This document shows, one piece after another, positions 44,266-57,105 of a stretch of 64,000 bases of DNA (position 1 is its first letter; every line of letters starts with the position of its first letter). The DNA lies in NCBI GenBank assembly GCA_028554795.2, contig CM068829.1, forward strand, positions 137,461,579 to 137,525,578, written 5' to 3'. Below the pieces are notes generated by a model. The model was given only the letters and a program-made list of their open reading frames with translations, was not told the DNA's origin and did no database searches. A program made the position numbers and the translations under genes. The stretch comes from Sinohyriopsis cumingii (lineage: Eukaryota > Mollusca > Bivalvia > Unionida > Unionidae).

Positions 44266-44599
44266 AGCTTATATATATTATTCTCTCTAAATGAACAATT
44301 TTTTCCAAGTCTCTGTTAAGTCCATATCAAACATTATTATTATGATAACATAAGCATAAAGTCTGATGAACTTCCAGTAATAGACAAATGGAAACAATCA
44401 AAATATCACAATATTCACTGATAATGTAAGGAATACACAAAAAAAGGTAAATATACAACCTCTTTGAGAATATTTTCCTACCTTAATTCGTACTGATTGG
44501 TTTACAATATGGTTGATCCAATATTACAACCCTACATTTTTTTTGCTGTTGAAACTTGTAAACAGTTATATCAATCAAATTTCCCTAAAAATAATGTGT

Positions 44600-45020
44600 G
44601 CATCTTAATCTGTTAATTAAGACTCAATTTTTAAGTTAAGTCAAAATTAGCCTGACCATCTTAATTTGTAAGACTCAATTTTCATGTTAAGTCAAGATTA
44701 TCCTATCTTAATTTGTAAGACTCAATTAAGTCAAATTAGCCTGACCATATTAATTTGTAAGACTCAATTAAGTCAAGATTACCCTAACCATCTTAATTTG
44801 TAAGACTCAATTAAGTCAAATTAGCCTGACCATCTTAATTTGAAAGACTCAATTAAATCAAGATTACCCTAACCATCTTAATTTGTAAGACTTAATTAAG
44901 TCAAATTAGCCTGACCATCTTAATTTGTAAGACTCAATTAAGTCAAGATTACCCTAACCATCTTAATTTGTACGACTCAATTAAGTCAAATTAGCCTGAC
45001 TATCTTAATTTGTATTTTCA
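44600..45020. repeat. Minisatellite, about 50 bp x 8
   Basis: Unit 'cttaatttgtaagactcaat' + 'taagtcaaattagcctgacc', alternating with an 'agattaccctaacc' variant. Confidence 0.9.
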
Positions 45021-45259
45021 TGTTCTAAGTCCTGAATTGTAATGGTAAGGTAAGTAGAGTGGAATCTGATCAGCTTGAACCTGTTTGGATCAAACAACTG
45101 CAATTATTATAAGTTCCTTTTGTGTCCTCGCAGAATAAGGTTTATTTTATATAAAAATAAACTCTGGATGGCTCAAACAGTTCTCCTTCAAACTCAAACA
45201 CAATACAGTCCCCAAATGCAATATTCACAAGGATATACTCTTCCCACCATGAATCATCC

Positions 45260-45690
45260 AGTCAACTAAACCACAGAGTCTACTAGCCATACAGCCTTGA
45301 ATCATTCAGTCAACTAACCACAAAGTCTACCAGCCATACAGTATTGAATCGTCCAGTCAACTAACCACAAAGTCTACTAACCGTAAAGCCCTGAATCATC
45401 CAGTCAACCAACCCAAAAGTCTACTAGTCATACAGCCTTCAATCATCCAGTCAACTAACCACAAAAGTCATACAACCATAGAGCCTTGAATCACCCAGTC
45501 AACCAATCACAAAAGTCAAACAGTAATACAGCCCTGAATCAACCAGTCAACTAATCAAAGAAGTCATACAGCCATACAGCTTTGAATCAACCAGTCAACT
45601 AAAAACGAAAGTCATAAAACCTACATACAGTCTTGAATCATTCAGTCAACTAACCACAAAAGTCTTATAGCCATGAATGACATGTCACTC
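45260..45690. repeat. Minisatellite, about 55-60 bp x 8
   Basis: Unit 'gaatcatccagtcaactaac' + 'cacaaagtctactagccata'. Confidence 0.85.
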
Positions 45691-45904
45691 CCATTCATTA
45701 CACACCCTGAGGTGATGTTTTGAAAACAAAGTTTAATAAAAGAGGTGAACCCACTTATAAGGTCACAAAGAAATCCCGACCTTGTTCTCTCAAACAACAG
45801 ATTTCCTGAACTGATTTAAGGTCTCCCAGAGCTTTGACCCATCAAGATTTCACTATATATACATTTATGAAGTTAAATAAATTATCTACATTTCATAGTC
45901 ATAC

Positions 45905-46008
45905 TGGTGATTAAAGGCAGACATATTAGTGATTAAAGGCAGTCATATTGGTGATTCAAGGCAGTCATACTGGTGATTCAAGGCAGTCATGCTGATGATT
46001 AAAGGCAG
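45905..46008. repeat. 25-bp minisatellite, left part
   Basis: 'gtgattcaaggcagtcatac' units, interrupted by a hAT element. Confidence 0.9.
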
Positions 46009-46952
46009 TAGAGGCCAACCGAAATTCAGTTTTGGTTTAGGTTTCGGCACCAAAAGTTGGCAAATGGCCTCTTTCGGCATAGTTTCTGTTTCGGCCGAAG
46101 CCAAAAAGTTAGCTTTCGGTTTGCTTTCGGTTTCAGCCGAAACTGATACTGACTTTCGGTCATCAGCCAAAGATCTATTTTAATTTTCAGAATGCAACAC
46201 TAGTGCTGCATCTATTACTCTGCTTGTCAGCCGGTCAGATGGCGCTAGGCAATTCTAGGCACTGTTCCATTTCAGTCTACTCGCGTGTTGAATACAGAGA
46301 TTTCAAAGTCTGACAATATTGATAATTTCAGTTAGTTAAACTGCAGCGAACTAATCTGTGTGAAGTAGAAAATTGAAGTTAATAATAAACAGATTAGTTA
46401 ATCACCGCAAAGAATGTCGAAAAATGCAGTGTGGGATTACTTCACAAAAATCGATTCTGATGCAAGCAAGGCGCAGTGCAAAGAATGCAACAAACTGTTA
46501 TCACTTGGCAGCCATAAACCAAGACTTCAGACAGTTTCAGGCTTGAAAGGTCATCTGGCCAGCTGCCACAAGGAGCTCCATGGTACGTATCTCAAGAGGT
46601 CCATGAATGATGGAGCAGAGCGTGCCTCGAAAAAGATGATGATGGAAGAGAAAGCAACTAAACATGCATTACCGAATTTCATGCAGACTTCCTTGACATC
46701 AATGGTCGAGAGCAGAATGGTCTGACCTGATGACCACTTCAGTTGTTGAAGTGTAACAATGCATCATGACCCAGGCCTATTTAATAAATCTTGTGTTCTG
46801 CAACTTCGGTTTATTGTTCGGTTTTTGTTTTGGCAGAAGGTGTAGTTAAACTTTCGGTTTAAGGGTTCGGTTTTGGCCAAAAGTCAATTTATAACTTTCG
46901 GTCTGGTTTCGTTTTTGGCCGAAACCAGAAATTTAGTTTTGGTTGGCCTCTA
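46009..46952 (+). mobile_element. Miniature hAT transposon, 944 bp
   Basis: Terminal inverted repeats TAGAGGCCAACC / GGTTGGCCTCTA with an exact 8-bp target duplication 'aaaggcag' (46001-46008 and 46953-46960), the hAT signature. Subterminal regions are dense in 'tttcggt' and 'ggccgaa' words on both sides, as for transposase binding sites. The only ORF is a BED finger; the catalytic and dimerisation domains are missing. Confidence 0.9.
46414..46725 (+). CDS. BED zinc-finger protein, truncated hAT transposase, 103 aa
   Basis: ATG at 46414, stop at 46723-46725. The BED finger runs from residue 3 to about 52: aromatic VWDYF, CKEC (Cys22, Cys25), His47 and His52, with KPRLQT between. A basic stretch follows and the protein ends at SMVESRMV. 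Known hAT transposases begin with such a DNA-binding finger and continue for 500-600 residues, so this is an internal-deletion derivative. The ORF has no lesion. If translated it would bind DNA without cutting, and could compete with full-length transposase; that is inference. Confidence 0.8.
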   Translation: MSKNAVWDYFTKIDSDASKAQCKECNKLLSLGSHKPRLQTVSGLKGHLASCHKELHGTYLKRSMNDGAERASKKMMMEEKATKHALPNFMQTSLTSMVESRMV

Positions 46953-47605
46953 AAAGGCAGTCATACTGGTGATTCAAGGCAGTCATACTGCTGATTCAAG
47001 GCAGTCATATTGGTGATTCAAGACAGTCATACCAGTGATTCAAGACAGTCATATTGGTGATCAAAGGCAGTCATACTGATGATTAAAGGCAGTCACAGTG
47101 GTGATTAAAGGAAGCCATACTGGTTGTTGTTGTTGTTATTGTTTTTAGGATTTAACGCCATTTTTCAGCACATGATAGGCTATCCATGGTGGCCAGTATT
47201 AATGGTGGAGGAAGAACCCGGGAAAACCCTGGAAAGAACCACCGACCCACGAGAAGCTATTGGCAAACTTTCTCACATACCCACATTGGCCGAATCCGAG
47301 ACTCAAACCTACGCAGACAGAGGTGAGATGGCAGTGATCCATAATGGAGAGCGCTTTATACCACTCGGCCACTCGGGGCCCCTAAGTCATACTGGTGATT
47401 GAAGGCAGTCATACTGGTGATTCAAGGCAGTCATATTGGTGATTCAATGCAGTCATACTGGTGATTCAAGGCAGTCATACTGATGATTAAAGGCAGTCAT
47501 ACCAGTGATTCAAGACAGTCATATTGGTGATCAAAGGCAGTCATACTGGTGATTCAAGGCAGTCATACTGGTGATTAAAGGCAGTCATAGTGGTGAGTAC
47601 TGGCA
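46953..47605. repeat. 25-bp minisatellite, right part
   Basis: Continues 'gtgattcaaggcagtcatac' after the hAT element; interrupted by the SINE at 47124-47382. Confidence 0.9.
47124..47382 (-). mobile_element. SINE family 1, copy 4
   Basis: (gttgtt) tail, 'aggatttaacgccatttttc', head ending 'ccactcggccactcggggcc'. Flanked by 'catactgg'-type array words on both sides. Confidence 0.9.
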
Positions 47606-47730
47606 AAATAAAATAAAATGTAAAGAGATATGAATCAAATTAGGTATACTACTTTAAAATGATGAGAACTTGGGCTCAATAGTCAGCACTCAGCTTCATC
47701 AAATAAAGTTACAGCTCATAAATGTCAGAC

Positions 47731-48165
47731 CCACTGACCTTTGTTTCCACACAATAAATCTCTTGGTTATCATACCCTCTGACCTTTGTTTCCACACAAT
47801 AAATCTCTTGGTTATCATACCCTCTGACCTTTGTTTCCACACAATACATCTCTTGATTATCAGACCCTCTGACCTTTGTTTCCACAAAATACATCTCTTT
47901 ATTATCAGACCCACTGACCTTTGTTTCCTCACAATAAATCTCTTGGTTATCAGACCCTCTGACCTTTGTTTCCACACAATACATCTCTTGATTATCAGAC
48001 CCTCTGACCTTTGTTTCCACAAAATACATCTCTTGATTATCAGACCCACTGACCTTTGTTTCCACACAATAAATCCCTTGGTTATCAGACCCTCTGACAT
48101 TTGTTTCCACACAATAAATCTTGTGATTATCAGACCCATTAATTTTTGTTTCCACACAATACATT
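47731..48165. repeat. Minisatellite, 45 bp x about 10
   Basis: Unit 'ctgacctttgtttccacaca' + 'ataaatctcttggttatcag'. The period is divisible by three, so several frames on both strands stay open for 150-190 codons; these are not genes. Confidence 0.95.
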
Positions 48166-48444
48166 GCTTGATTATTATTGGACTTCAGCCAAATTTGGTA
48201 TGCAACTTGACTTACATGAGGCCCTGCCAGAGATAAATTGTCAATGTTCTGCATCATTTAACAGAGACATAGCCCTTGATTCTCTGGCCATCACACAGAA
48301 CTTTCCACACAATAATTCCCTTAATTATTACTGGATTATAACCAAATTGTGTAGGCATCTTTAATATTGCTTGTTCTCTTCTAATGGCTAGCCCTGTAGT
48401 AGAAGTGAACAATAATGCAGGACTAAAGAGTAACTTATAATAAT

Positions 48445-48545
48445 TTGAAGTGAGAGCGATGGAAAGACAGGAAGTGAGAGGGATGGAACAACAGGGGAAG
48501 TGAGAGGGATGGAAAGACAAGGGTAGTGAGAGAGATGGAAACACT
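48445..48545. repeat. 24-bp purine-rich repeat x 4
   Basis: 'gtgagagggatggaaagaca' units. Confidence 0.85.
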
Positions 48546-48549
48546 GTGG

Positions 48550-49500
48550 AACCTTAGATAAAATTAAAGAGTACTATCTAATCCATATTCATTTTCATTA
48601 CTCAAAAACCAAAAGAAAACCCAAAACTTATGATTGATGGGTTAAAATTAAAATTGATAACTGATGCAGAAACTGAAACTGTTGATGAAGATCAAATAAC
48701 AGGGCAAGTGATAAAAGACATATTCATCATCATGATATGCCAATCCAGATGCTAAACATGGTGATCAATTTTTGAATTTACTTGTCAGTTTTCTTTGCAA
48801 TACCTGAAATTTCCTGATTAACTGATATTTGAAACTTTAACTTTAGAAGCCTATTTCAAGGGCAAAGCAGATTTTATGCAAATAATTTTGTGATGTGGAT
48901 GATTTATGAGTAAATGTCTACATCTTCTACCCATAATAAAAGTGTTACAGGTCATGTAGGCATTCAGAACTATGTCAGCAATGAGTGTCATTTTTTATAA
49001 ACTGATTACACATATCTTTAAATGGCAATTATTCATTTTATTTGGATTCTCATGCATCCATATTCATTTTGAAGGTCATTATTTATATGTCCCCCCCCCA
49101 CATACATACAGCAAATTCAATATTAAATTTTGTGGACATTTTAGGATGAAGTCAACCCAAAGGTGTGATCCAGTACCAACTGGACTGAATGTCATGTGCT
49201 GTTATGTCACCATGAAAGCAGTACATGCTGAAAACAAAGCCACACTACCTTGTTACTTGCTATCATGATAGACCCAACATCCTCTTTTTGTGACCCAGTT
49301 TAGGACCTGGCTACCAACGTTAAAGTCCATAATAATCAATAATTTTCATCTGGAAGATTTTTTATGACATCTCAAGTGCAGAGCATTCAATAATCAGGAT
49401 TGAATAGACTTAAAAGCCTTTAGTATTAATTTTTTAACAACAATCAATATTTAACTGGAATAAATGCACCTACATGACCATAATGACATACACTTTAAAC
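48550..49500. other. Intronic, no gene seen
   Basis: Only chance ORFs. Confidence 0.5.
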
Positions 49501-49700
49501 ACTGTATATACTGGCTTTTGTGTCAAATCCAAATGCAAACTACACAGACCCTGATCTTCTATCCCCTAATGCACTGGAAGATCTATGTCCATGTTGTTTG
49601 ATAGGAGTAATCAGTAGAACAACAAAGACCCTGATTTGCCAATGCATTATGTGATAGCCAATCAGGGTCTATGTTGTTTGAAGTTGGACCTTTTTTGGGC
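49501..49700. repeat. MITE-like repeat, copy 7
   Basis: 'agaccctgatcttctatccc' and 'gatagccaatcagggtctat' hairpin arms. Confidence 0.65.
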
Positions 49701-51125
49701 ATAAGTTTGGAAAAATTATCCAGTGCAACCAAAATTGTACAAAAAATGAATGGATACAAAAATAAGGGTTTACAAATGTTAGTCTTACCCAGGTTAGAAA
49801 GATTTAAATTAATTTAATATTTCTATTTTCAATTTTTGTATCAAACTATACAAACTGCCCAACAAATAAACACACATATAAATTTTGGCTTTGTACTGCA
49901 TCAAATAGCAGGTCTAATCAAAATCTCCTGAAGGCTCTCACTTACACCCACAATTAACACCAAAAACTGAGTTGATGCACAATAATTAATCTAAAACTGA
50001 AAACCTGAATCAACATCCTGTAAATAATCCAATTTGCTATGTGTGGATTAAAACTGACATGAAATATCCATATCTTCACTCTTTAATTAGAAAATTGTTC
50101 CATTTATCAATGTAACTGACAAATCATGATAGATGATAACTGAAGCATCTCTACCATGACTGTATTGATGTGATGATGTACATAAACAACCTTAAAAGAG
50201 CATATTAATATATCATTTGTAAAAACTGACAAGAACATGTAAACATTAAATTTAAAATGTGTTCATAAACACTTATGCCCTCCTCACACCCCAACATGAA
50301 CATATGCAAATACACACACATGCATTTGCACAAACATGCACACATATGCAAACACACAAACACACACACATTGGAATAGATAGGTGTTAAACTCACCAAG
50401 TATTTCTGCAGTCTCTTTCAAAATACCTTTAATATGCATTTGTTTGTACAATATTTCTCCCAAAGGTTCTGCCTTGTAAATATTTTAAATGTGGCAATTG
50501 TGTTTATCAACAGAGAAAATTCTCACATACAAAGTTTAACAACATTTATGAACTAATAATGAGAGCACAGAATTAGAAAATAACCATACAGTATAATTCA
50601 ACCATCATTGCCCACGTATACCATACACCTGACTGAGCAACACAAACCCAGAAGTTCATCACATGATGAACCATCAGGATCTGTGTTCTTCTTTGAATTT
50701 CAAGCAAACAGCTAGAAACTGTTAGCATGTTCACTTTTCAACTCCACAGTAATTAGTTTCAAATCAGGCCATAGCATGTGATTGCCCACCTAAGGTCAAT
50801 GGTCCCAGCCAGTTTCTAAGGTTTCCTCCATCATATAAGACCACATTACAACAACATCTGAGTTACTGAGAGCTCATTTGAAAAGTTGGAAAAAATCCAA
50901 GATCATAAATAAAGTGGTTTCCTTGACTCCAGACTGTACTTAAAAATATTCTGACCAATCAAAACACAGCATTTGTGCATTCTATGATACTAAATCTGGA
51001 GTAACATTTCTCATTTAAAATCTTGAGTTCTTAAGCAGTAAATGTCACTCCAAACTTCTAAATCTTACTCAAAATGGACAAATGCAGCATTTTGATTTAT
51101 CAAAATATTAGATTTCAAGTCAAGT
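49701..51125. other. Intronic, no gene seen; weak MITE trace near 50620
   Basis: A decayed hairpin around 50640-50700 resembles the MITE family (MITE trace only). The rest is unremarkable, apart from an AC-rich stretch near 50300-50370. Confidence 0.45.
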
Positions 51126-51129
51126 ACAA

Positions 51130-52590
51130 TTTAATGACAGGGGTCAGGTCTACTGACATAGGGTCCAGATACTGTCATACAGGACTGGGTCTACTGACAT
51201 ATATGGGTCAGTCAACTAACAAAATAGGCCAGGACTACTGACAAATAGGGGCTAGGTCTACTGACATAAAGGGACTGGACACACTGACATATTGGGGCCA
51301 GGTCTACTGACATAAACGGGCCAGGTCTACTGACTTATAGGGCTGGGTCCAATGACATATGGGGGCCATGTCTACTGACATAGGGGTCAGATCTACCAAC
51401 ATATAGGGACTAGGTCTACTGACAAATAGAGGTCAGGTCTACTGACATATAGGGGCTAGGTCTACTGACAAACAGGGGCAAGGTCTACTGACATATATGG
51501 GCTGGGTCTACTGACACATAGGGCCAGGTCTACTGATATATACTGGCCAGGTTTACTGACAAACAGGGACTGGGCCTACTGACATATTGGGGTTACATCT
51601 ACTGGCATATAGGGCTAGGTCTACTGACATATAGGGGTCAGGTCTAGTGCCATATAGGGACTGGGCCTACTGACATATAGAGGTTAGGTCTCCTGACATA
51701 AAGGGGTTGGGTCTACTGAATCTAGGGGCTGGATCTACTGATTTACGGGTCAAATATACTGACATATTTGGGCTAGGTCTCCTGACATATAGGGGCTGGT
51801 TCTACTGATATATAGGGGCTGGGTCTACTGAATCTATGGGCTGGGTCTACTGACATAGGGGTCACATATACGGACAAATAGGACTTGGTCTACAGACATA
51901 TATGGGCCTGGTCTACTGACATATAGGGGCAAGGTCTGCTGACATAAAGAGGCTGGGTCTACTGACATAGGGGTGGGTCTACTGACATATACTGGCCAGG
52001 TTTACTGACATTTAGGGACTAGGTCTACTGACCTACAGGGGCTGGGCCTACTGACATATTGGGGCTGGATCTGCTGACATATAGGGGCCAGGTCTAGTGT
52101 CATATAGGGGCTGGGTCTACTGACATATAGGGGCTAGGTCTACTGACATATATGGGCTGGGTATACTGAAATACAGGGGCCAGGTCTACTGATTTATAAT
52201 GCTGGTTACTGAAATATGGGGGCCAGGTCTACTGACATAGGGGCTAGATCTAATTACATATAGGGACTAGGTCTACTGTCATACTGAGGCCAGGTCTACT
52301 GACACTTAGGGGTTAGGTTTACTGCCATACAGTAACTGGGTCTACTGACATATAGGGCTGGGTCTACTGACATATATGGCCAGGTCTACTGACATATATG
52401 GCCAGGTCTACTGACATATATGGGCCAGGTCTAGTGACATACATGGGCTGGGCCTACTCATATATAGGGGCTAGGTCTACTGACAAATAGGGGCTAGGTC
52501 TACTGACATATAGGGGCTGGGTCTAGTGACATATAGGGCAGGGTCTACTGACATATAGGGCTAGGTCTACTGACAAGGGCTTGGTCTACC
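51130..52590. repeat. Minisatellite, about 23 bp x 60, 1.46 kb
   Basis: Unit 'ggtctactgacatatagggg' + 'ctg/cca'. Highly variable at the G-run. Confidence 0.95.
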
Positions 52591-52599
52591 TATATTATT

Positions 52600-54500
52600 C
52601 TGACACAAAGATAGGTTTTAGCTTTTTAGCTAAAAACATTTCAGCTGGGAAGACTTGATTTGCAATGCAGTAGTAGTTCTCCTAAAGAATTAAAATTAGG
52701 GTAACGTATTTGAAGAAACCAAAGTCAATGCCATCATTTATTCAAGAATAGTGACAATAAGAGTTTTGTGATGGTCACCATGTTTGCCATATTGAAAATC
52801 AAATCAGCCTCATTTTCATTCAGGACCAGCAATATATTGCTATAATGTTCAAGTGATACTCCATGTCAATACAACCATCCATTCCAAAGCCTACATAAAC
52901 AGATTTTCAATACATCCATCAAGGTAGTCATTTTGGAGTGGCATCATTTTAATACTAAACCATCTGCATGCTACAGAAGTTTTGTTACATTACTGAAAAT
53001 GGCATTTTAATACAACCAACCATTTTTCTAGAAAAGCAGTCATATCAAAATGTTCATGATGGCTGCTGTTGGTCATGTTGGGTGGTAATATTGGCACCAT
53101 TTTCATTAAGGGTCATGTGTTTATCACAAGAAGAGTGCAAATCCCATTTCAACATGACTATCTGTTCTGGTGGAGAGGAGTTAATAAAATTTTAAAGATA
53201 GCACAGTTGCAGCCATTTTGAGCAGTCTGATCAACACCATTTACATTTTGGACAAACTATATACTGGAAATTTGGGAACCCAATGTCAATATAATCATCA
53301 TTTCAGTACAGAAGCAAAAACAGAATTTGAAGATGGCCTTTGATGTGGCCATCGGATGAGGTCAGACTGGCATTGTTTTCAGCTAGGTCCAGGAACATAA
53401 TTATAGTAAGAAGTGTTTTAGTAAAACCATCATGGAAGCAGCCATAAACAAATTCATCATATCCAGAATAGCAACTATGTTGAAATACAATTAATTAAAT
53501 ACATCCAGTTCACTTAATAATCTGAATGTACCTGTTGTCTTACTTAGGCAGAGCTCTACAGTTTTTTATTTTGCATAGGGTTAGTTTCCTCACTGGTTAT
53601 ACTGGCTATTTAAAAATAAACTTGGTCATTTTCACTTCCTGAACTTCAGAGGTAAATTGTAAAAACAAAGAGCCAAGAACTTTTTTTACATTTTATATAT
53701 GTAGTAGTTCATCCATTGCACTTTCAGAAGCTGGTATTGTCTAGTTGGGCAAAATTCATTTTCCCTATTTTAGTAAGTGCTAAAGATAGTGTACTTTAGA
53801 CTAATTCAGGCTGATTTTTTTTAGCATAAGAGTGCAGTCATTTTAGTTAGCAGTGTGCTTAGATCATGTACAATTTCCATAAGTATAATATCCAAAGAAA
53901 TGTCAGCCACATTACTTCAAAGTAGCATAGACTTATGTCAACATTCTCTCCACTGTGCATGTTTCAAATGAAAACAATTTCACCTTACATACATCACTCT
54001 CTCAAAAGTACATAATAACTGGTGAGCACCCCCTTAACTACACATGAATTACTGGTTTAAAGTAGGACAATCCTGCTAGAACTTAAAAGAAACTACCTGT
54101 TTAATGTGGGAAACATAAATTATAATTCAAGCCATAAAAGAAACAAATACAGGTAAAACCCATTATAATGGAATTCATTATAATGTGATTTCACTTATAA
54201 TGCAATGGCAGCTTGGCTCCCATTTTTTAATGTAAGGTGACCTCTCTTTTTAACATCCTAAATACATGCTCTCAGAATGGCTGATTATTCAAATCCCTAG
54301 CAGATTTTTAATCCAAGCAATGTGTTTAATGTTGCCTTAACTTCACCTTGCACCATTTCCGCCATAATGGCATGTATACAATTCAAACTGAAGCATAATT
54401 GATATCTGATGAAACCCGGCAAACAAAACAAATGATATATGATCAAAAGGTTAATTAAACTGATGACATTGAAATTTCAATGCACATTTTCTATGGGGAA
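52600..54500. other. Intronic, degenerate dispersed repeats only
   Basis: Phrases such as 'atggctgctgttggtcatgt' and 'gaacaccattt'-like words recur loosely from 52.7 to 53.5 kb. No ORF supported. Confidence 0.45.
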
Positions 54501-54509
54501 GTAGTATAA

Positions 54510-54835
54510 AGCACACCAATGACACAGTTCAGCATAGCTAATTTTCCATTGACACATGGAATTCCAATGTTTAACACACCAATGACACAGTCCAGCATAG
54601 CTAATTTTCCATTGACACATGGAATTCCAATGTTTAACACACCAATGACACAGTCCAGCATAGCTAATTTTCCATTGGCACATGGAATTCCAATGTTTAA
54701 CACACCAATGACACAGTCCAGCATAGCTAATCTTCCACTGGCACATGGAATTCCAATGTTTAACACACCAATGACACAGTCCAGCATAGCTAATCTTCCA
54801 TTGGCACATGGAATTCCAATGTTTAACACACCAGC
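54510..54835. repeat. Minisatellite, 63 bp x 5
   Basis: Unit 'aattccaatgtttaacacac' + 'caatgacacagtccagcata' + 'gctaattttccattgacaca' etc. The 63-bp period keeps three frames open (MTQSSIANFPLTHGIPMFNT-type translation). It ends about 60 bp from the host splice donor at 54893-54898. Confidence 0.95.
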
Positions 54836-54898
54836 ATATTACAGTTTACTACATCAAAACAGTCCATTATATAAGATGTCATAAAACACTTTACATAC

Positions 54899-54969
54899 CT
54901 CTGCTGCATTATATGACTGGACCTTCATTAGGTTTGTCTTTCGAAAGGTGAAGATTGCAACTGCTAGAA
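54899..54969 (-). CDS. TBC1D19: TBC1D19-like gene, penultimate coding exon
   Basis: Acceptor CTTTTTCAG before 54969 and donor GAG|GTATGT at 54898. Encodes LAVAIFTFRKTNLMKVQSYN then AAE. The first two bases complete a codon begun in the upstream exon; the exon ends in phase 0. This is the last helical part of the TBC domain. Confidence 0.75.
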
Positions 54970-55849
54970 CTGAAAAAGAGATATTATTTCTCTGCATGAT
55001 GAAGTTTACAACAAAATATATGCTCTGAAGCAATGAAACCCAAACGTCATGTCCCTTCTAACACAATCAGATTCAAAATCTACTGCAAGTTAGAAAAAAC
55101 TTTCTGATTTTACTCAAAAAGACAAATTAAAAAGCTAGCAAATAATATTTAATATTTTCTAATAAATTTCATATTTCCTGGCATTTAAACTGTCCCAATA
55201 TTTTAAGTTCCTGATAATCTAACATATGGTGGTAAGTAAGTGTACATTATCTGTTCACATATATCATAATAAAGCTTGGTAAAAAAAATTTATACGACAT
55301 CATTACTTCAATATCAAATACTGATACAATTTTAAAATGATAATTACATTTTTTATATAGTCTATTTCATTTCTTTTCATAATATACTTCTTTTTACCCA
55401 AAGGATGGTCTCCTAATGAACTGTCTAACAGACAAAAGTCTTGCCAAGATGTGCTATATGTCAGGACAAAGACTGCCAATTTCCAAGCGACCATTAATTA
55501 CCCGAAGTGAATATCATGTGGATTCCATATAGATTGTGAAAATTAATCTTTATTTACCCTGATTCAGTAATGGTAAATCAACTGATTTGCATTTCTAGGA
55601 TAAAATATTAAACCTTCATAATTCCAATTAGTGTGGATAAATGGTTATCCATCCAGGTCTAAAGGTAAATCCTGGGTTTTTCACTTTCCATACCAAACAC
55701 TTTACCCTAACCATCATACATAAACCATCAAAAGTATTTTAAATAAATTGTAAGAACATATCCTCCATTAACTGTTAAATAAATGATTTTGATGTTTATT
55801 TGTTCCCTTAAAATATTCAACAATATCCTTCCATATATTACCATCTACA
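54970..55849. other. Intronic, no gene seen
   Basis: No repeat or exon found. Confidence 0.5.
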
Positions 55850-56060
55850 CTCACTTATAAGTTGACTCCAACTGCAAACAAAAAAGATCCTGATCTGCTG
55901 TATCATAATGCATCTGCAGATCAGGGTCTATGTTGTTTGTTCACTGATTACTGATAATAAAAAGCACAGACCCAGATCTGCTGGCACATTATGTGATAAC
56001 AAATCTGGGTCTGTGCAGTCTGCAGTTGCACTTGTCTTAAAAGGGAGTACATAAGGTATA
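55850..56060. repeat. MITE-like repeat, copy 8 (best preserved)
   Basis: Ends pair as 'cacttataagttgactccaa' against 'gcagttgcacttgtctt'-type sequence. Inside are two successive hairpins: 'tcctgatctgctg'/'cagatcagg' and 'agacccagatctgctg'/'aaatctgggtctg'. Confidence 0.75.
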
Positions 56061-56091
56061 TCTAATAATTCTGCCTAATCTATTTTCCTAC

Positions 56092-56207
56092 CTGACAGGA
56101 CCTCGAGTGAGTTGGAGGCTAGAATTCTGTCCCATAGCAACAGCACCTGGTCAGCTGACAGATAGCCTGAGAATGCTCGGACAAGCCACTTGAAGGCAAT
56201 CTTCAGC
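56092..56207 (-). CDS. TBC1D19: TBC1D19-like gene, internal exon
   Basis: Acceptor CCATAG before 56207, donor CAG|GTAGG at 56091. Encodes LKIAFKWLVRAFSGYLSADQ then VLLLWDRILASNSLEVLS; the LLLWDxIL motif is diagnostic of TBC domains. Starts with the third base of a codon and ends with the first base of the next, matching both neighbours. Confidence 0.85.
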
Positions 56208-56269
56208 CTATGGACAATAACAAGCAGAAAATTTTTCACCAAATTTAGCATTATACTGCATCATAATTT

Positions 56270-56740
56270 AATGATATGCTACATAACAATTTAGTATTAT
56301 ATTACATTACAATCTAGTATAATATTACATTAGAATTTAGTATAATATTACATTAGAACTTAGTATAATATTACATTACAAGTTAGTGTAATATTATGTT
56401 TCAATTTAGTATTATATTACAATTTAGTATAATATTACATTAGAATTAAGTATTATTTCATTGCATTACAATTTAGTATAATACTGCATTACAATGTCAT
56501 TATATTGCATTACAGTTAGTATTACAAGTTAGTATAGTATTACATTACAATTTAGTATTATATTATGTTACAATTTAGTATAATATTGCATTACAATGTA
56601 TATTGCATTACAATTAGTATTAGTATTTTATAATTTAGTATTATATTTCATTACAATCTGGTATGATATTACATAACAACAATTTTAGTATTATATTCCA
56701 TTACAATTTAGCATTATATTACATGTTGAATTTAGTAAAT
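56270..56740. repeat. AT-rich minisatellite, 'attacaatttagtataata'
   Basis: About 20 variable units of 20-27 bp, starting about 60 bp upstream (in gene direction) of the acceptor at 56208. Confidence 0.85.
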
Positions 56741-56947
56741 ATGATGACTATATCTGATGATAATTAAACTATGATAATACTGATAATTATAGTTTGAAAT
56801 TTAAGTCTATCAAGAAAATGCTAATCATGTCATGAGCATGTGACATTTTATCCCAAAATAAAACCTGTATAAGACTCCACGACAAAATTATCATAATAAT
56901 TTCTTTCACAAACATATGTTCTGACACTTGCAGAAGTAAATACTTAC

Positions 56948-57039
56948 GGCTGACATCCAACAGACTTAAGGTAGAAGAAAAGTTCTGCTTCATGTGTTTG
57001 TAGAAGTGTCTCAAACAAAAGACTGAGTCCTACAATTCC
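56948..57039 (-). CDS. TBC1D19: TBC1D19-like gene, internal exon
   Basis: Acceptor TTGACAG before 57039, donor CC|GTAAGT at 56947. Encodes GIVGLSLLFETLLQTHEAEL then FFYLKSVGCQ, the TBC segment with the HExELFxxL motif. Length 92 bp; the two-base overhang is completed by the next exon. Confidence 0.85.
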
Positions 57040-57105
57040 CTGTCAAGAAAATTCAAGAAATTTTTGTTTACTTTTTCAGAAGCTAGGGATTAAGCGATCA
57101 TCAAA

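Noticed and set aside
47670..48257. ORFs of 150-190 codons on both strands
   Set aside because: Translations of a 45-bp tandem repeat whose period is divisible by three.
54477..54884. Three ORFs of 110-121 codons
   Set aside because: Translations of a 63-bp repeat in an intron.
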